Part shown: positions 15,251 through 22,646 of the stretch, piece by piece
Position numbering within the stretch: the stretch's first letter is position 1
Layout of the letters: each line of letters opens with the position of its first letter
NCBI GenBank assembly: GCA_900541885.1
Contig: UQKW01000022.1
Coordinates: 1 to 34,773, forward strand
Reading direction: 5' to 3'
DNA: 34,773 nt
Origin: an uncultured Collinsella sp.
GTDB taxonomy: Bacteria; Actinomycetota; Coriobacteriia; Coriobacteriales; Coriobacteriaceae
Translations under genes and position numbers: made by a program
Notes under the pieces: model-generated
Told to the model about the DNA's origin: nothing
What the model saw: the letters and a program-made list of their open reading frames with translations, nothing else
The model's database searches: none

Positions 15251-16051
15251 TTACGCCTGCTGCTCGGCAGCGGCGGCCTCGGCCTGGGCGCGCTGCTCGG
15301 CGGCCTCGCGCTCGAAGGTCTCAAAGCCGTTCTTGTCGATCCAGGGGATGAGCGAGGCGTCGTCCTCGCGCACGATGTGGCCCTTGACCATAACGTGGAC
15401 GCGGTCGACATCCAGGTGCTCCAGGATGCGCGTGTTGTGCGTGATGATGAGCATGGAGCCGTCGCAGCTCTTGCGGTAGGCGTCCATGCCATGGCTGACG
15501 GTGGAAAGGGCGTCGACGTCCAGGCCGGAGTCGGTTTCGTCCAGGATGGCGAGTTTGGGCTGCAGCAGCAGGAGCTGGAGCATCTCGACCTTCTTCTTCT
15601 CGCCGCCCGAGAAGCCCACGCCCAGCTCGCGGTTGAGGTAGGCGGTATCCATGTTGAGCTCTGCCGCGAGCTCCTTGACGCGACGGCGGAACTCCTTGCC
15701 CTTCATCTCCAGGCCGGGGCGGCCGGCGATGCTGGCGCGCAAAAAGCTCGACAGCGGCACGCCCGGAATCTCGACCGGGGCCTGGAAGCTCAGGAACAGG
15801 CCGGCGCGCGAGCGCTTGTCGGTGGTGAGTTCAGTGATGTCCTGGCCGTCAAAGACGATGCGGCCGTCGTTGACCGTGTAAACGGGGTCGCCCATGACCA
15901 GGTGGCCGAGGGTGGACTTGCCGGCACCGTTGGGTCCCATCAGAACGTGGGTCTCGCCGGCGGCGACGTTGAGGTTGACGTTGTGGAGGATGGTCTTCTC
16001 GTCCACGGAGGCGGTCAGACCTTCGATGGAAAGCAGCGGATTTGCGCTCAT
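15251..16051 (-). CDS. sufC: SUF ATPase SufC
   Basis: A 266-aa ABC-type ATPase that powers the SufBCD scaffold. Walker A is GPNGAGKST (residues 39-47), the ABC signature is FSGGEKKK (147-154), and Walker B is LAILDETDSGLD (167-178). The ATG at 16051 has AGAGAGGGACAGC before it, so I prefer it to a reading ten residues longer. It is the first gene of the suf operon. The last 15 residues are an Ala/Glu/Gln-rich tail beyond the usual SufC end. Confidence 0.95.
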   Translation of the reverse strand: MSANPLLSIEGLTASVDEKTILHNVNLNVAAGETHVLMGPNGAGKSTLGHLVMGDPVYTVNDGRIVFDGQDITELTTDKRSRAGLFLSFQAPVEIPGVPLSSFLRASIAGRPGLEMKGKEFRRRVKELAAELNMDTAYLNRELGVGFSGGEKKKVEMLQLLLLQPKLAILDETDSGLDVDALSTVSHGMDAYRKSCDGSMLIITHNTRILEHLDVDRVHVMVKGHIVREDDASLIPWIDKNGFETFEREAAEQRAQAEAAAAEQQA

Positions 16052-16114
16052 GCTGTCCCTCTCTGTATATGGTGTACTCATAGGTGTACTAAACCCTAGG
16101 AATCTTCTCGGAAT

Positions 16115-16143
16115 AAAGTTACTATGGGTTCGGCGTTAGTCAA
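16115..16143 (-). promoter_or_regulatory. Candidate suf operon promoter
   Basis: On the minus strand TTGACT (16143 to 16138) followed after 16-17 bases by TAACTT/AACTTT is a plausible sigma-70-type promoter. It lies 64 bases or more before sufC, in the 222-base divergent region shared with the Rrf2 gene. Confidence 0.4.
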
Positions 16144-16180
16144 GGGAAAACCCGACTAATCCACTCGACTTTTTAGATGT

Positions 16181-16252
16181 GGGACATAATAATCAGGCTT
16201 GTTTGCCCCGCGTGCATAAGATTTGGGACAAACAAGCCTGGTATTTTGTCTC
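16181..16252. repeat. Long inverted repeat upstream of the Rrf2 gene (palindrome copy 2)
   Basis: Arm 16181-16205 (gggacataataatcaggctt onward) and arm 16229-16252 (caaacaagcctggtattttg onward) are imperfect complements of about 25 bases with a 23-base loop. The loop and second arm contain taagatttgggacaaa (16217-16232), identical to the repeat at the 3' end of sufU. It ends 21 bases before the Rrf2 start codon, so it is either a REP-like doublet, an operator or a leader hairpin. Confidence 0.6.
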
Positions 16253-16273
16253 GGCTACGATGAGAGGGTAGGT

Positions 16274-16705
16274 ATGCTCATTTCTTCTAAGGGCCGCTAT
16301 GCCCTCCGTCTGATGATCTATATCGCAGCGCTTGGTGACGCCGAGGGCAAGATTGCCCTTCGCGAGGTCGCTGACCGCGAGCATATTTCACAAAAGTATT
16401 TGGAGCAGCTGGTTCGTCCGCTCATGAAGGCGGGCCTGCTTAGGAGCGTGCGCGGTAAGGGCGGCGGCTACATGATGGCGAAGGACCCGGCCGAGGTGCG
16501 CGCCGGCGACATCCTGCGTGCCGTCGAGGGCAGCACGGCTCCGGTGGCGTGCGATGGCATCGACAACAGCTGCACCCGCAGCGATTTGTGCTCGACCGTC
16601 AAGTTCTGGCGCGGTCTGGACGACGTAATCGAAAAGTACGTCGACGGCGTGACGTTGGCCGACCTGGCCGCCGTCCCTGAGATCAACTTTGACATTAAGC
16701 TGTAA
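16274..16705 (+). CDS. Rrf2 family Fe-S-responsive transcription regulator
   Basis: A 143-aa winged-helix regulator starting MLISSKGRYALRLM, with the Rrf2 pattern I-S-x-K-Y-L-E-Q-L-x-x-x-L and G-x-G-G-G-Y. Cysteines at 93, 100 and 106 (C-x6-C-x5-C) correspond to the cluster-binding cysteines of IscR-type members. It lies divergent to sufCBDSU, so it very likely controls SUF expression according to Fe-S or iron status. The ATG at 16274 has GAGAGGGTAGGT before it. The MntA-like gene follows nine bases after its stop, suggesting one transcript. Confidence 0.9.
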   Translation: MLISSKGRYALRLMIYIAALGDAEGKIALREVADREHISQKYLEQLVRPLMKAGLLRSVRGKGGGYMMAKDPAEVRAGDILRAVEGSTAPVACDGIDNSCTRSDLCSTVKFWRGLDDVIEKYVDGVTLADLAAVPEINFDIKL

Positions 16706-16714
16706 GGGCTGCAA

Positions 16715-17002
16715 ATGACATCTCTCGACAAGGTGTACAAGCAAATCGAAGTTTTTTCTCGGGAATGTGACGCCGAGAAGGTCGTGTTGTTTGGTTCTCG
16801 TGCTCGAGGCGACAACTTGCCCAAGAGCGATATTGACATCGCCGTAGCAGGTTGCCGGGATTTCGGCCGTTTCTCATATTTGATCGAGGAACATCTTGAT
16901 ACTCTTTTAGATGTAGATGTCGTCAATCTCGACGAGTCCCTATCGCAGCAATTGCTCGATGAGATTGCCAGGGATGGTGTGATTCTGTATGAAAAAATAT
17001 GA
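16715..17002 (+). CDS. MntA-like minimal nucleotidyltransferase (antitoxin candidate)
   Basis: A 95-aa polymerase-beta-fold minimal nucleotidyltransferase. The full motif G-S-x10-D-x-D is present (Gly27-Ser28, Asp39, Asp41) after V-V-L-F. In MntA/HepT systems such proteins AMPylate a tyrosine of the HEPN toxin and thereby neutralise it. The partner gene follows with a 14-base overlap. It lies nine bases behind the Rrf2 gene. As an alternative, it may belong to the HI0073/HI0074 type of nucleotidyltransferase complex whose substrate is unknown. Confidence 0.85.
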   Translation: MTSLDKVYKQIEVFSRECDAEKVVLFGSRARGDNLPKSDIDIAVAGCRDFGRFSYLIEEHLDTLLDVDVVNLDESLSQQLLDEIARDGVILYEKI

Positions 17003-17408
17003 GAACTTTGTTAGCGCCTTGGCGAATCTTGAGGATGCGCCCAATCAGGATCTCAACAATGATTTTGTTCAGAGTGGATTGATTAATAAGTTCAATCTTC
17101 AATTTGAACTGAGCTGGAAGCTCCTTAAGCGTCTGCTCGAGTATGAGGGCGCCACGCTTGCCGCGTCGGGGTCTCCTCGTGCCATCTTGAAGGAGTCGTA
17201 CCGATTCTACGACTTTATTGATGAGGCGGCCTGGCTAGACATGCTCAGAGACCGCAATACGAACGTCCATATCTACGACAACAAGCTCGCTCAAGATTTG
17301 ATTCAGCGCATCTTGAACGTCTATATCCCCGCTTTCTGTCAGTTGAGGGACGGGCTGATGGAGCGATACGGCGAGCTTCTGATGGCGCCCGACGACCAGT
17401 TTGTTTAA
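16989..17408 (+). CDS. HI0074/HepT-like HEPN protein (toxin candidate)
   Basis: A 139-aa all-helical protein similar to the HI0074-type nucleotidyltransferase substrate-binding family. It has F-E-L-S-W-K-L-L-K-R-L-L-E-Y-E-G and S-P-R-x-I-L-K-E-S-Y-R-F in the first half. Residues 89-96 (RNTNVHIY) give the HEPN motif R-x4-H-x-Y, the RNase and AMPylation site of HepT toxins. It overlaps the nucleotidyltransferase gene by 14 bases, typical of two-component toxin-antitoxin pairs. No terminator is obvious behind it. Confidence 0.83.
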   Translation: MKKYENFVSALANLEDAPNQDLNNDFVQSGLINKFNLQFELSWKLLKRLLEYEGATLAASGSPRAILKESYRFYDFIDEAAWLDMLRDRNTNVHIYDNKLAQDLIQRILNVYIPAFCQLRDGLMERYGELLMAPDDQFV

Positions 17409-17451
17409 TTCCTTAAGATTTCGCGGAAGGTTGTTGCCGTTTACCGAGGGG

Positions 17452-17467
17452 TTGTTGTGCAACAACG
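17452..17467. promoter_or_regulatory. Palindrome upstream of the surface protein gene
   Basis: gttgttg-tg-caacaac is a perfect seven-base inverted repeat about 70 bases before the start of the secreted protein. A related ttgttgtgcaac occurs at 19414-19425 ahead of the AAA-ATPase-like gene. It is a possible operator, not proven. Confidence 0.35.
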
Positions 17468-17535
17468 GACGAGCTGCAATACTGATTCTATCTTTGCAAG
17501 CTGCACTTTATCTACACCAATGCAGGGAGGATCTT

Positions 17536-19347
17536 ATGCAGCCCAAGCATTCTGCTATTGTCGCGGGTCTGACGCTGGCTCTTTCGTTTGGCGCCGTTTC
17601 CGCGCCGGCACCCGCCGCTGCCGAGGAGCCCACGCCGGGCGTTGCCTCGGATGCCACCGATATCGATAAGGGTCTTTACACCCAACAGTCCTTCTCGGGC
17701 GTGCTGAGGTCGGTCCAGGGCGTTTCGTTTGTCAACGTGACTCCCGAGATGAAGTACTTCACCAAATATGAGAGCCATGGCAACTATAACCAGGGCTTTT
17801 CGTATGGTGACGGCTACAACGCGCTGGGTTATTACCAGTTCGACCGTCGTTGGTCGCTCATCCCGTTTATGAAGCAGGCCTACAACTACAACCCCGAAAA
17901 ATACAGCATGCTCAAGGATGCGATTGATCGCGGCAGCGAGATTTCCAACATGAGCAATGCCATGTACGAGAACGGCCAGCCCACCGAGTTGGGCCGTATT
18001 GCGCAGGAGGCCTTCCAGGGCGCTTATAACATCGACCCTGCTGAGTTTTCGGCTCTGCAGGATGCGTATGCGTACAACTCGTACTATGCGGTGACCGAGG
18101 CGTGGCTCAAGAGCGGCCTTGGTATTGATATTTCGGGCCGTGCCGATTGCGTCAAGGGCATGGTGTGGAGCATCACCAACATGTGTGGCACCGGTGGCTG
18201 CAGGGACTTCTTCCGCTGGGCGAATCTTTCTAATGATATGACTGACCGTGAGTTTGTGACGGCGCTCTCCAATGGCGTGGTCAACAATGTCGCCACCAAG
18301 TATTCGAGTCAGCCCCAGTATCATGAGGGCTGGAAGAACCGTTATAAGAATGAGCTGAAGGACTGCTTGGCTTATATCGCCGAGGATGAGGCTGCCGCTG
18401 CGACGCCCGTGCAGCCCGAGCCTACGCCGGCTCCCTCGCAGACACCTGATTCGAATGACGGCTCGAGTGACGATGTCAACGATGACAGGATGGATGCGCC
18501 CTCGACCGATGCTGACGGTAATGGCTCTGCTGGTGGCGCTACCAACGACGGCTCTACCTCGAACGGCTCCGATTCGAACGGCTCTGCTGCGGGCGATTCG
18601 TCTTCAAGCTCTGCCGGCAATACGGGCAGCGCCGCCTCTGGTTCGACCGACGCTGGTTCCTCTGACTCTTCCACTGGCTCGAGCGATTCTTCCGCCGATA
18701 CTGGTTCTAGCAATGACTCTAACACTGGCGCCGCTTCTGATTCCGATGCTTCCAAGGACGACTCGAATAAGGCCCCGGACGCTCCCGTTGCTTCGCCGGA
18801 CAAGAAGCCTTCTTTCTCCGTGCAGCTTGGTTCTACGCTGGGTTCTTCGCTGATGGCTGGCGTCAATAACGGCTCGGCCCAGAACAAGGACAACTCTGAT
18901 CAGGGTTCCACGGAAAAGACCGAGGCCACAAGGGACGACTCCAAGGACAAGGCTTCCGAGAAGACCGAATCCGATAAGGGTTCTAGCTCTGAGGAGAAGG
19001 GCGACAAGTCCGAACAGAAGAAGGACGAGGATAAGAAGTCTGAATCTGAGGAGAAGGACGAGAGCAAGGGCAAGACCAAGGACGGAAAGCAGCAGGGCGA
19101 GGACAACGGTAAAGGCAACACTGACAACCGGAACCAGGAGCAAAATGACTCCAAAAAGGTGACCACCACGACGACTACAACGACCAAGTCATCTGGCGGT
19201 AACATGCCCAAGACGGGCGACCTTATCGTTATGGCGAGCCTTGCCAGTGCAAGCTTGGCCACACTGGGCGCTACGTCTATCGTAAGTGGTAAGCATAAGC
19301 TCGATCAGCAGAAGAAGGCTTCTGGGGAGGACGGCTCGGAGGAGTAG
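17536..19347 (+). CDS. Secreted lysozyme-like, sortase-anchored surface protein
   Basis: A 603-aa protein starting MQPKHSAI, with AGGGAGG five bases ahead. Residues 1-32 are a signal peptide ending in an Ala-rich site. Residues about 60-290 form a folded domain with Y-E-S-H-G-N-Y-N-Q-G and A-L-G-Y-Y-Q-F-D-R-R-W, which resembles lysozyme/transglycosylase-type wall hydrolases with a possible catalytic Glu. A Ser/Gly/Asp-rich linker (about 300-420), a highly charged Lys/Glu/Asp/Ser region (about 440-540) and a threonine run follow. The C-terminus is a cell-wall sorting signal: MPKTG at residues 557-561, a hydrophobic helix and a charged tail. MPKTG differs from LPxTG at the first position. The substrate is unproven. 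Confidence 0.72.
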   Translation: MQPKHSAIVAGLTLALSFGAVSAPAPAAAEEPTPGVASDATDIDKGLYTQQSFSGVLRSVQGVSFVNVTPEMKYFTKYESHGNYNQGFSYGDGYNALGYYQFDRRWSLIPFMKQAYNYNPEKYSMLKDAIDRGSEISNMSNAMYENGQPTELGRIAQEAFQGAYNIDPAEFSALQDAYAYNSYYAVTEAWLKSGLGIDISGRADCVKGMVWSITNMCGTGGCRDFFRWANLSNDMTDREFVTALSNGVVNNVATKYSSQPQYHEGWKNRYKNELKDCLAYIAEDEAAAATPVQPEPTPAPSQTPDSNDGSSDDVNDDRMDAPSTDADGNGSAGGATNDGSTSNGSDSNGSAAGDSSSSSAGNTGSAASGSTDAGSSDSSTGSSDSSADTGSSNDSNTGAASDSDASKDDSNKAPDAPVASPDKKPSFSVQLGSTLGSSLMAGVNNGSAQNKDNSDQGSTEKTEATRDDSKDKASEKTESDKGSSSEEKGDKSEQKKDEDKKSESEEKDESKGKTKDGKQQGEDNGKGNTDNRNQEQNDSKKVTTTTTTTTKSSGGNMPKTGDLIVMASLASASLATLGATSIVSGKHKLDQQKKASGEDGSEE

Positions 19348-19379
19348 CCTCTCGGCTGCCAGATAACTAAAGAGTCGGG

Positions 19380-19416
19380 ACGGGGTCCGGTGCGAATGTA
19401 TCGGGCCCCGTTTTGT
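19380..19416 (+). terminator. Terminator after the surface protein gene
   Basis: Ten-pair stem acggggtccg / cgggccccgt (one G-T wobble) followed by tttt-g-tt, 32 bases after the stop. Confidence 0.8.
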
Positions 19417-19549
19417 TGTGCAACGATTAATTGTGCCCCCTCACACCTCTTGTTACTACCGTTGCCCGATATGTTTGCGCGGCGACATCGGTACATGCGA
19501 TGCGGTCATTACAATTGGCATCGTGCTGCGATTTAGGGGGAACGTTTTG

Positions 19550-21346
19550 GTGTCTGAACAGGCAAATGTTGATTGTGCTGCTGGCTTTGGCGTGCGTTTG
19601 ATCGGCTGTGCCGACGATGCGGCTTTGCCCATTGGCATGCACGACTATGCGGAGGCTCTTGGTTGCTGCACGCTGGTCGACAAGACCATGTTTATTGCCG
19701 ATGTGTTGGACTGCGACGCGTCCGTTGTGGTGTGCTGTCGACCCGAGGGTTTTGGCAAAAGCATGAACTTGTCGACGCTCAGGGCTTTTCTGGAGCGTCC
19801 AGCGGTTGGTCGCGCTGATCAGCGTTTGTTTGCCAATGCTCAGATTTGGGATGCAGACGGTGGGCGCTATCGGGATGAATATGCTTGCTATCCGGTGATA
19901 TCGCTGGACTTTTCTGCCGCTGCGAGGCGTGGTGCCGCTATTGCCGACGTCGTGCGCGATGCCCTTTCGGGCGAGTGCGCTCGCTTGTTGGCGCTCTTGG
20001 AGGCTCCTGATTTAGCTCGAGATAAGGTGCGTCACATCGAACGTGTCGCGCGTGGTGTGGCGAGCGCGGACGAGGTTGACTCGGTGCTCGGTGTGCTCAT
20101 TGAGCTGCTGGAGATGGCCTGCGATGAACAGGTTGTATTGCTCGTTGATGGGTATGACGCGGCGTGGTTGGGCCGTGCGAGCGCGAGGGGCGCTTCCGGC
20201 GCCGATCCGGCAGGGCTACTTGACCGTGTGCTGTTTGACGCCATTGCTGCCGCGGGCCATTCGCTACGCTTTGCATGTCTGATGGGGGAGTGTCCCGGCC
20301 CTGCCGAAGCGGCGCTTTCTTTGCACGGCTGCTCGTATTATCTGACGACGCCGCTTTCGACGTGGTGTGACCGTTGGTTCGGCTTTTCGGATACCGAGGT
20401 CCAGGCTCTGTTGAATCATGCTGGGCGCGAGGAATACCTTGATGATGCGCGTGAATGGCTCGAGGGATATCGGTTTGGTAGGGATTATTGCTCGAATCCA
20501 GCGCGTGTGATCGGTTTTCTGGACCGAGGCTGCACGGCGCCTGTGCGTGCTGATCTGTATGGATATGCCGATTGCCTGAGTAGGGTAGTTGCCGGGTGGA
20601 ATCTCGACCGCCTTTCGGTCTTGTTTGATTTGCTCGAGGCCCATGGGTGCGCTGAGGCTCCGCTTTGTTTGGGCACAGCAGAGCCAGATGTCTCGCCTGA
20701 CGATGGCATGTGGACAGCGCTGTATCTGTCCGGTTTTCTCACGACGGATATGACTGAGGAGCCAGAGCATGGCGATTGCCTCCGTGCTTTGCGATTGCCC
20801 AATAACGAGCTTCGCCAGGCCTTGCGTCTAGTGATTATTGAGTGGTTTGAGTGCGCTGCAGAAGACATTCGAGACGTCGATGCGTTTCGCGACGGGCTGT
20901 GCCATGGGAACGAGGATACCGTGAGGCGGGCGCTAAGCCGCATCTTGGGGGATGCGGGAATCGGTGGGACCGACCCAGATACACCGCTGCCATATCACCT
21001 ACTCTTGCAAGGACTCTGCTTTGGATTGCCGGGCTATGCCAATCCTGCTTCGAGGCGAAAGTGTGGCGCGGATCGCTGGGACATCCAGGTTTTTCCAACG
21101 GGCGCCGTGTTCGACATAGCCGATACGATCGGTATGCTCGATGAACGTCCGCTGATAACGATCAACATGATGTATGACCCCGATGTGGATGCGCTAGGGT
21201 TGGAATTGCTGGCCGTGCAGTCACTACTCGACATAGAGCGCGACGGCATCGACGAAATCCGTGTGCCGCGCCCCGGCGTGGGTCGCATGCGCTGGGGGTT
21301 CGGTTTTGATGGGCAGCATGTGGCTACGGTGTGCCAGCGGCTTTAA
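19550..21346 (+). CDS. AAA-ATPase-like protein (PF09820-type)
   Basis: A 598-aa protein starting at GTG 19550, with AGGGGG nine bases upstream. The N-terminal region C-C-T-L-V-D-K-T-M-F-I-A-D-V-L and then R-P-E-G-F-G-K-S-M-N-L-S-T-L matches the AAA-ATPase_like family, whose members usually read YVDKT...RPRRFGKTLNLSML. A Walker B-like V-V-L-L-V-D-G-Y-D-A follows around residue 200. Members often end in a PD-(D/E)XK-type nuclease domain. Here the C-terminal part (I-T-I-N-M-M-Y-D, L-G-L-E-L-L-A-V) lacks a clear E-x-K, so it may be inactive. The biological role of the family is not settled; these genes occur in expanded sets in gut bacteria. Confidence 0.75.
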   Translation: MSEQANVDCAAGFGVRLIGCADDAALPIGMHDYAEALGCCTLVDKTMFIADVLDCDASVVVCCRPEGFGKSMNLSTLRAFLERPAVGRADQRLFANAQIWDADGGRYRDEYACYPVISLDFSAAARRGAAIADVVRDALSGECARLLALLEAPDLARDKVRHIERVARGVASADEVDSVLGVLIELLEMACDEQVVLLVDGYDAAWLGRASARGASGADPAGLLDRVLFDAIAAAGHSLRFACLMGECPGPAEAALSLHGCSYYLTTPLSTWCDRWFGFSDTEVQALLNHAGREEYLDDAREWLEGYRFGRDYCSNPARVIGFLDRGCTAPVRADLYGYADCLSRVVAGWNLDRLSVLFDLLEAHGCAEAPLCLGTAEPDVSPDDGMWTALYLSGFLTTDMTEEPEHGDCLRALRLPNNELRQALRLVIIEWFECAAEDIRDVDAFRDGLCHGNEDTVRRALSRILGDAGIGGTDPDTPLPYHLLLQGLCFGLPGYANPASRRKCGADRWDIQVFPTGAVFDIADTIGMLDERPLITINMMYDPDVDALGLELLAVQSLLDIERDGIDEIRVPRPGVGRMRWGFGFDGQHVATVCQRL

Positions 21347-21370
21347 GCGCCGAGGTGTTTCCGGCTTCCG

Positions 21371-22390
21371 TTACTCGGTGTCCTTCATGGGCGGCATGGG
21401 CTTCCAGTCGGGGTCCTTGATGATCTTGCGGGCGTCCTTCATGCCACGGCGCAGCGCCGGAATACCGGTCTTAAAGCATTTGTCGACCGCAGCCAAGCGG
21501 ATGAACTCTTTGCAGAAGGTCGCGGCGTTGCCCAGACGGAACAGCACGGGGTGATAGTCGCCGTAAATCTGCATGTAGCGGGCCAGATAGCCGCGGTTGC
21601 GCATGATGTAGTAACGGTTGGTGTCGCTCGTGGAGTTGAGCTGGCGCTTGCCGGCGATATCCCAGTTTGAGACGGCGCGGGCGCGCTTGAGCACCAGGTC
21701 GGCCACAACGGCGGCGGGGAAGTGCTGGCTGGCCACGTAGCCATAGCAGGCATCGTCGCCGTAGATGAAGAATCGCGCATCGGGCAGGCCGATCTTGTCG
21801 ACCACGCGGCGCGAGAACATGCCGCCCTCAAAGCACAGCTGGTTCATGGCGCGATAACCCTCTGGACCCAAGTCCCACTTGGCGACTGGGTTGGGAATGC
21901 CGAGCGAAAGGATGAGTTGGTATTGCCAAAAGAAGGCGCCGCCGTCAAAGTCCAGGCGCGAACCCTGGATGACATCGTAGCGGTCGGTCCACTTGGCAAG
22001 ACGCTCAATGCCTTCGGGGATGACGAGCACGTCGTCGTCCATCACCCAGAACCATTGGGCGCCCAGGTCGTAGGCGCATTTAGTGCCTGCGGAGAAGCCG
22101 CCCGCACCGCCGCCGTTTTCGAGCTGCGGCGCGTAGATAACGCGGTCGGTGCCGCCCTGCGCGTCAGGTTGCTCGGTGTCGATGCCCCACAGGTTGGCCA
22201 GGCGCTCGTTGAATGCGGTGCACATGGCCTCGGTCTCGCGTGAATTCTCGTTATCGACAATCACGATGCGCCAGGGCGTTGCCGTGAGCTCGGTCATGGA
22301 GTCGAACAAGTTGGCCAAGAGCTCCTGGCGCTTGTACGTAACGACAACGATGGCGAGCTTATCGATGGGGGCGGGAAGGGTTGAAGGCAT
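21371..22390 (-). CDS. Family 2 glycosyltransferase, galactofuranosyltransferase-like
   Basis: A 339-aa GT-A fold enzyme. It begins with L-A-I-V-V-V-T-Y-K-R-Q-E-L-L and has the nucleotide-sugar/metal motif W-V-M-D-D-D-V. The G-G-G-A-G-G-F region and an F-F-I-Y-G-D-D-A-C-Y-G motif that would hold the catalytic base resemble GlfT-type galactofuranosyl- and rhamnosyltransferases. The ATG at 22390 has AAAGGA upstream with a rather long spacer. It is transcribed divergently from the GT cluster at 22647 and convergently with the AAA-ATPase-like gene, 24 bases away. A TACAAT on the minus strand about 80 bases upstream is a possible -10. The sugar cannot be told from sequence. Confidence 0.83.
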   Translation of the reverse strand: MPSTLPAPIDKLAIVVVTYKRQELLANLFDSMTELTATPWRIVIVDNENSRETEAMCTAFNERLANLWGIDTEQPDAQGGTDRVIYAPQLENGGGAGGFSAGTKCAYDLGAQWFWVMDDDVLVIPEGIERLAKWTDRYDVIQGSRLDFDGGAFFWQYQLILSLGIPNPVAKWDLGPEGYRAMNQLCFEGGMFSRRVVDKIGLPDARFFIYGDDACYGYVASQHFPAAVVADLVLKRARAVSNWDIAGKRQLNSTSDTNRYYIMRNRGYLARYMQIYGDYHPVLFRLGNAATFCKEFIRLAAVDKCFKTGIPALRRGMKDARKIIKDPDWKPMPPMKDTE

Positions 22391-22646
22391 GGGGCAATAT
22401 ATCCTTTCACGCGCGGCGGGCGAGTGCTGCGCGGAAGCTATCGAATACGTCCTTGGGACTGTCTTATTGTAAAGGCTCGGCGCACCTTGACGGCAAGCTT
22501 TGAATAAAACGCAGGAACCTGCCATGGGCCCGCCGCATGATGTGGGGCTGCTTTGCCCGCAAGAGGCTCCATAGATTATATAAACGCCCGCTGGCGCGCT
22601 GGCCCTTTGATACCATGAAACGACAGGTATTTCCTAAGGAGCACAT
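22391..22646. promoter_or_regulatory. Divergent intergenic region of the glycosyltransferase cluster
   Basis: This 256-base gap between divergent GT genes must hold both promoters. TACAAT on the minus strand near 22470 and tatata near 22578 or gataccat near 22609 on the plus strand are the best -10 candidates. Neither has a strong -35. No gene or riboswitch is seen. Confidence 0.3.

Noticed and set aside
18430..18770. Tandem-repeat array in the surface protein gene
   Set aside because: The Ser/Gly/Asp stretch is low-complexity but does not have a fixed repeat unit.
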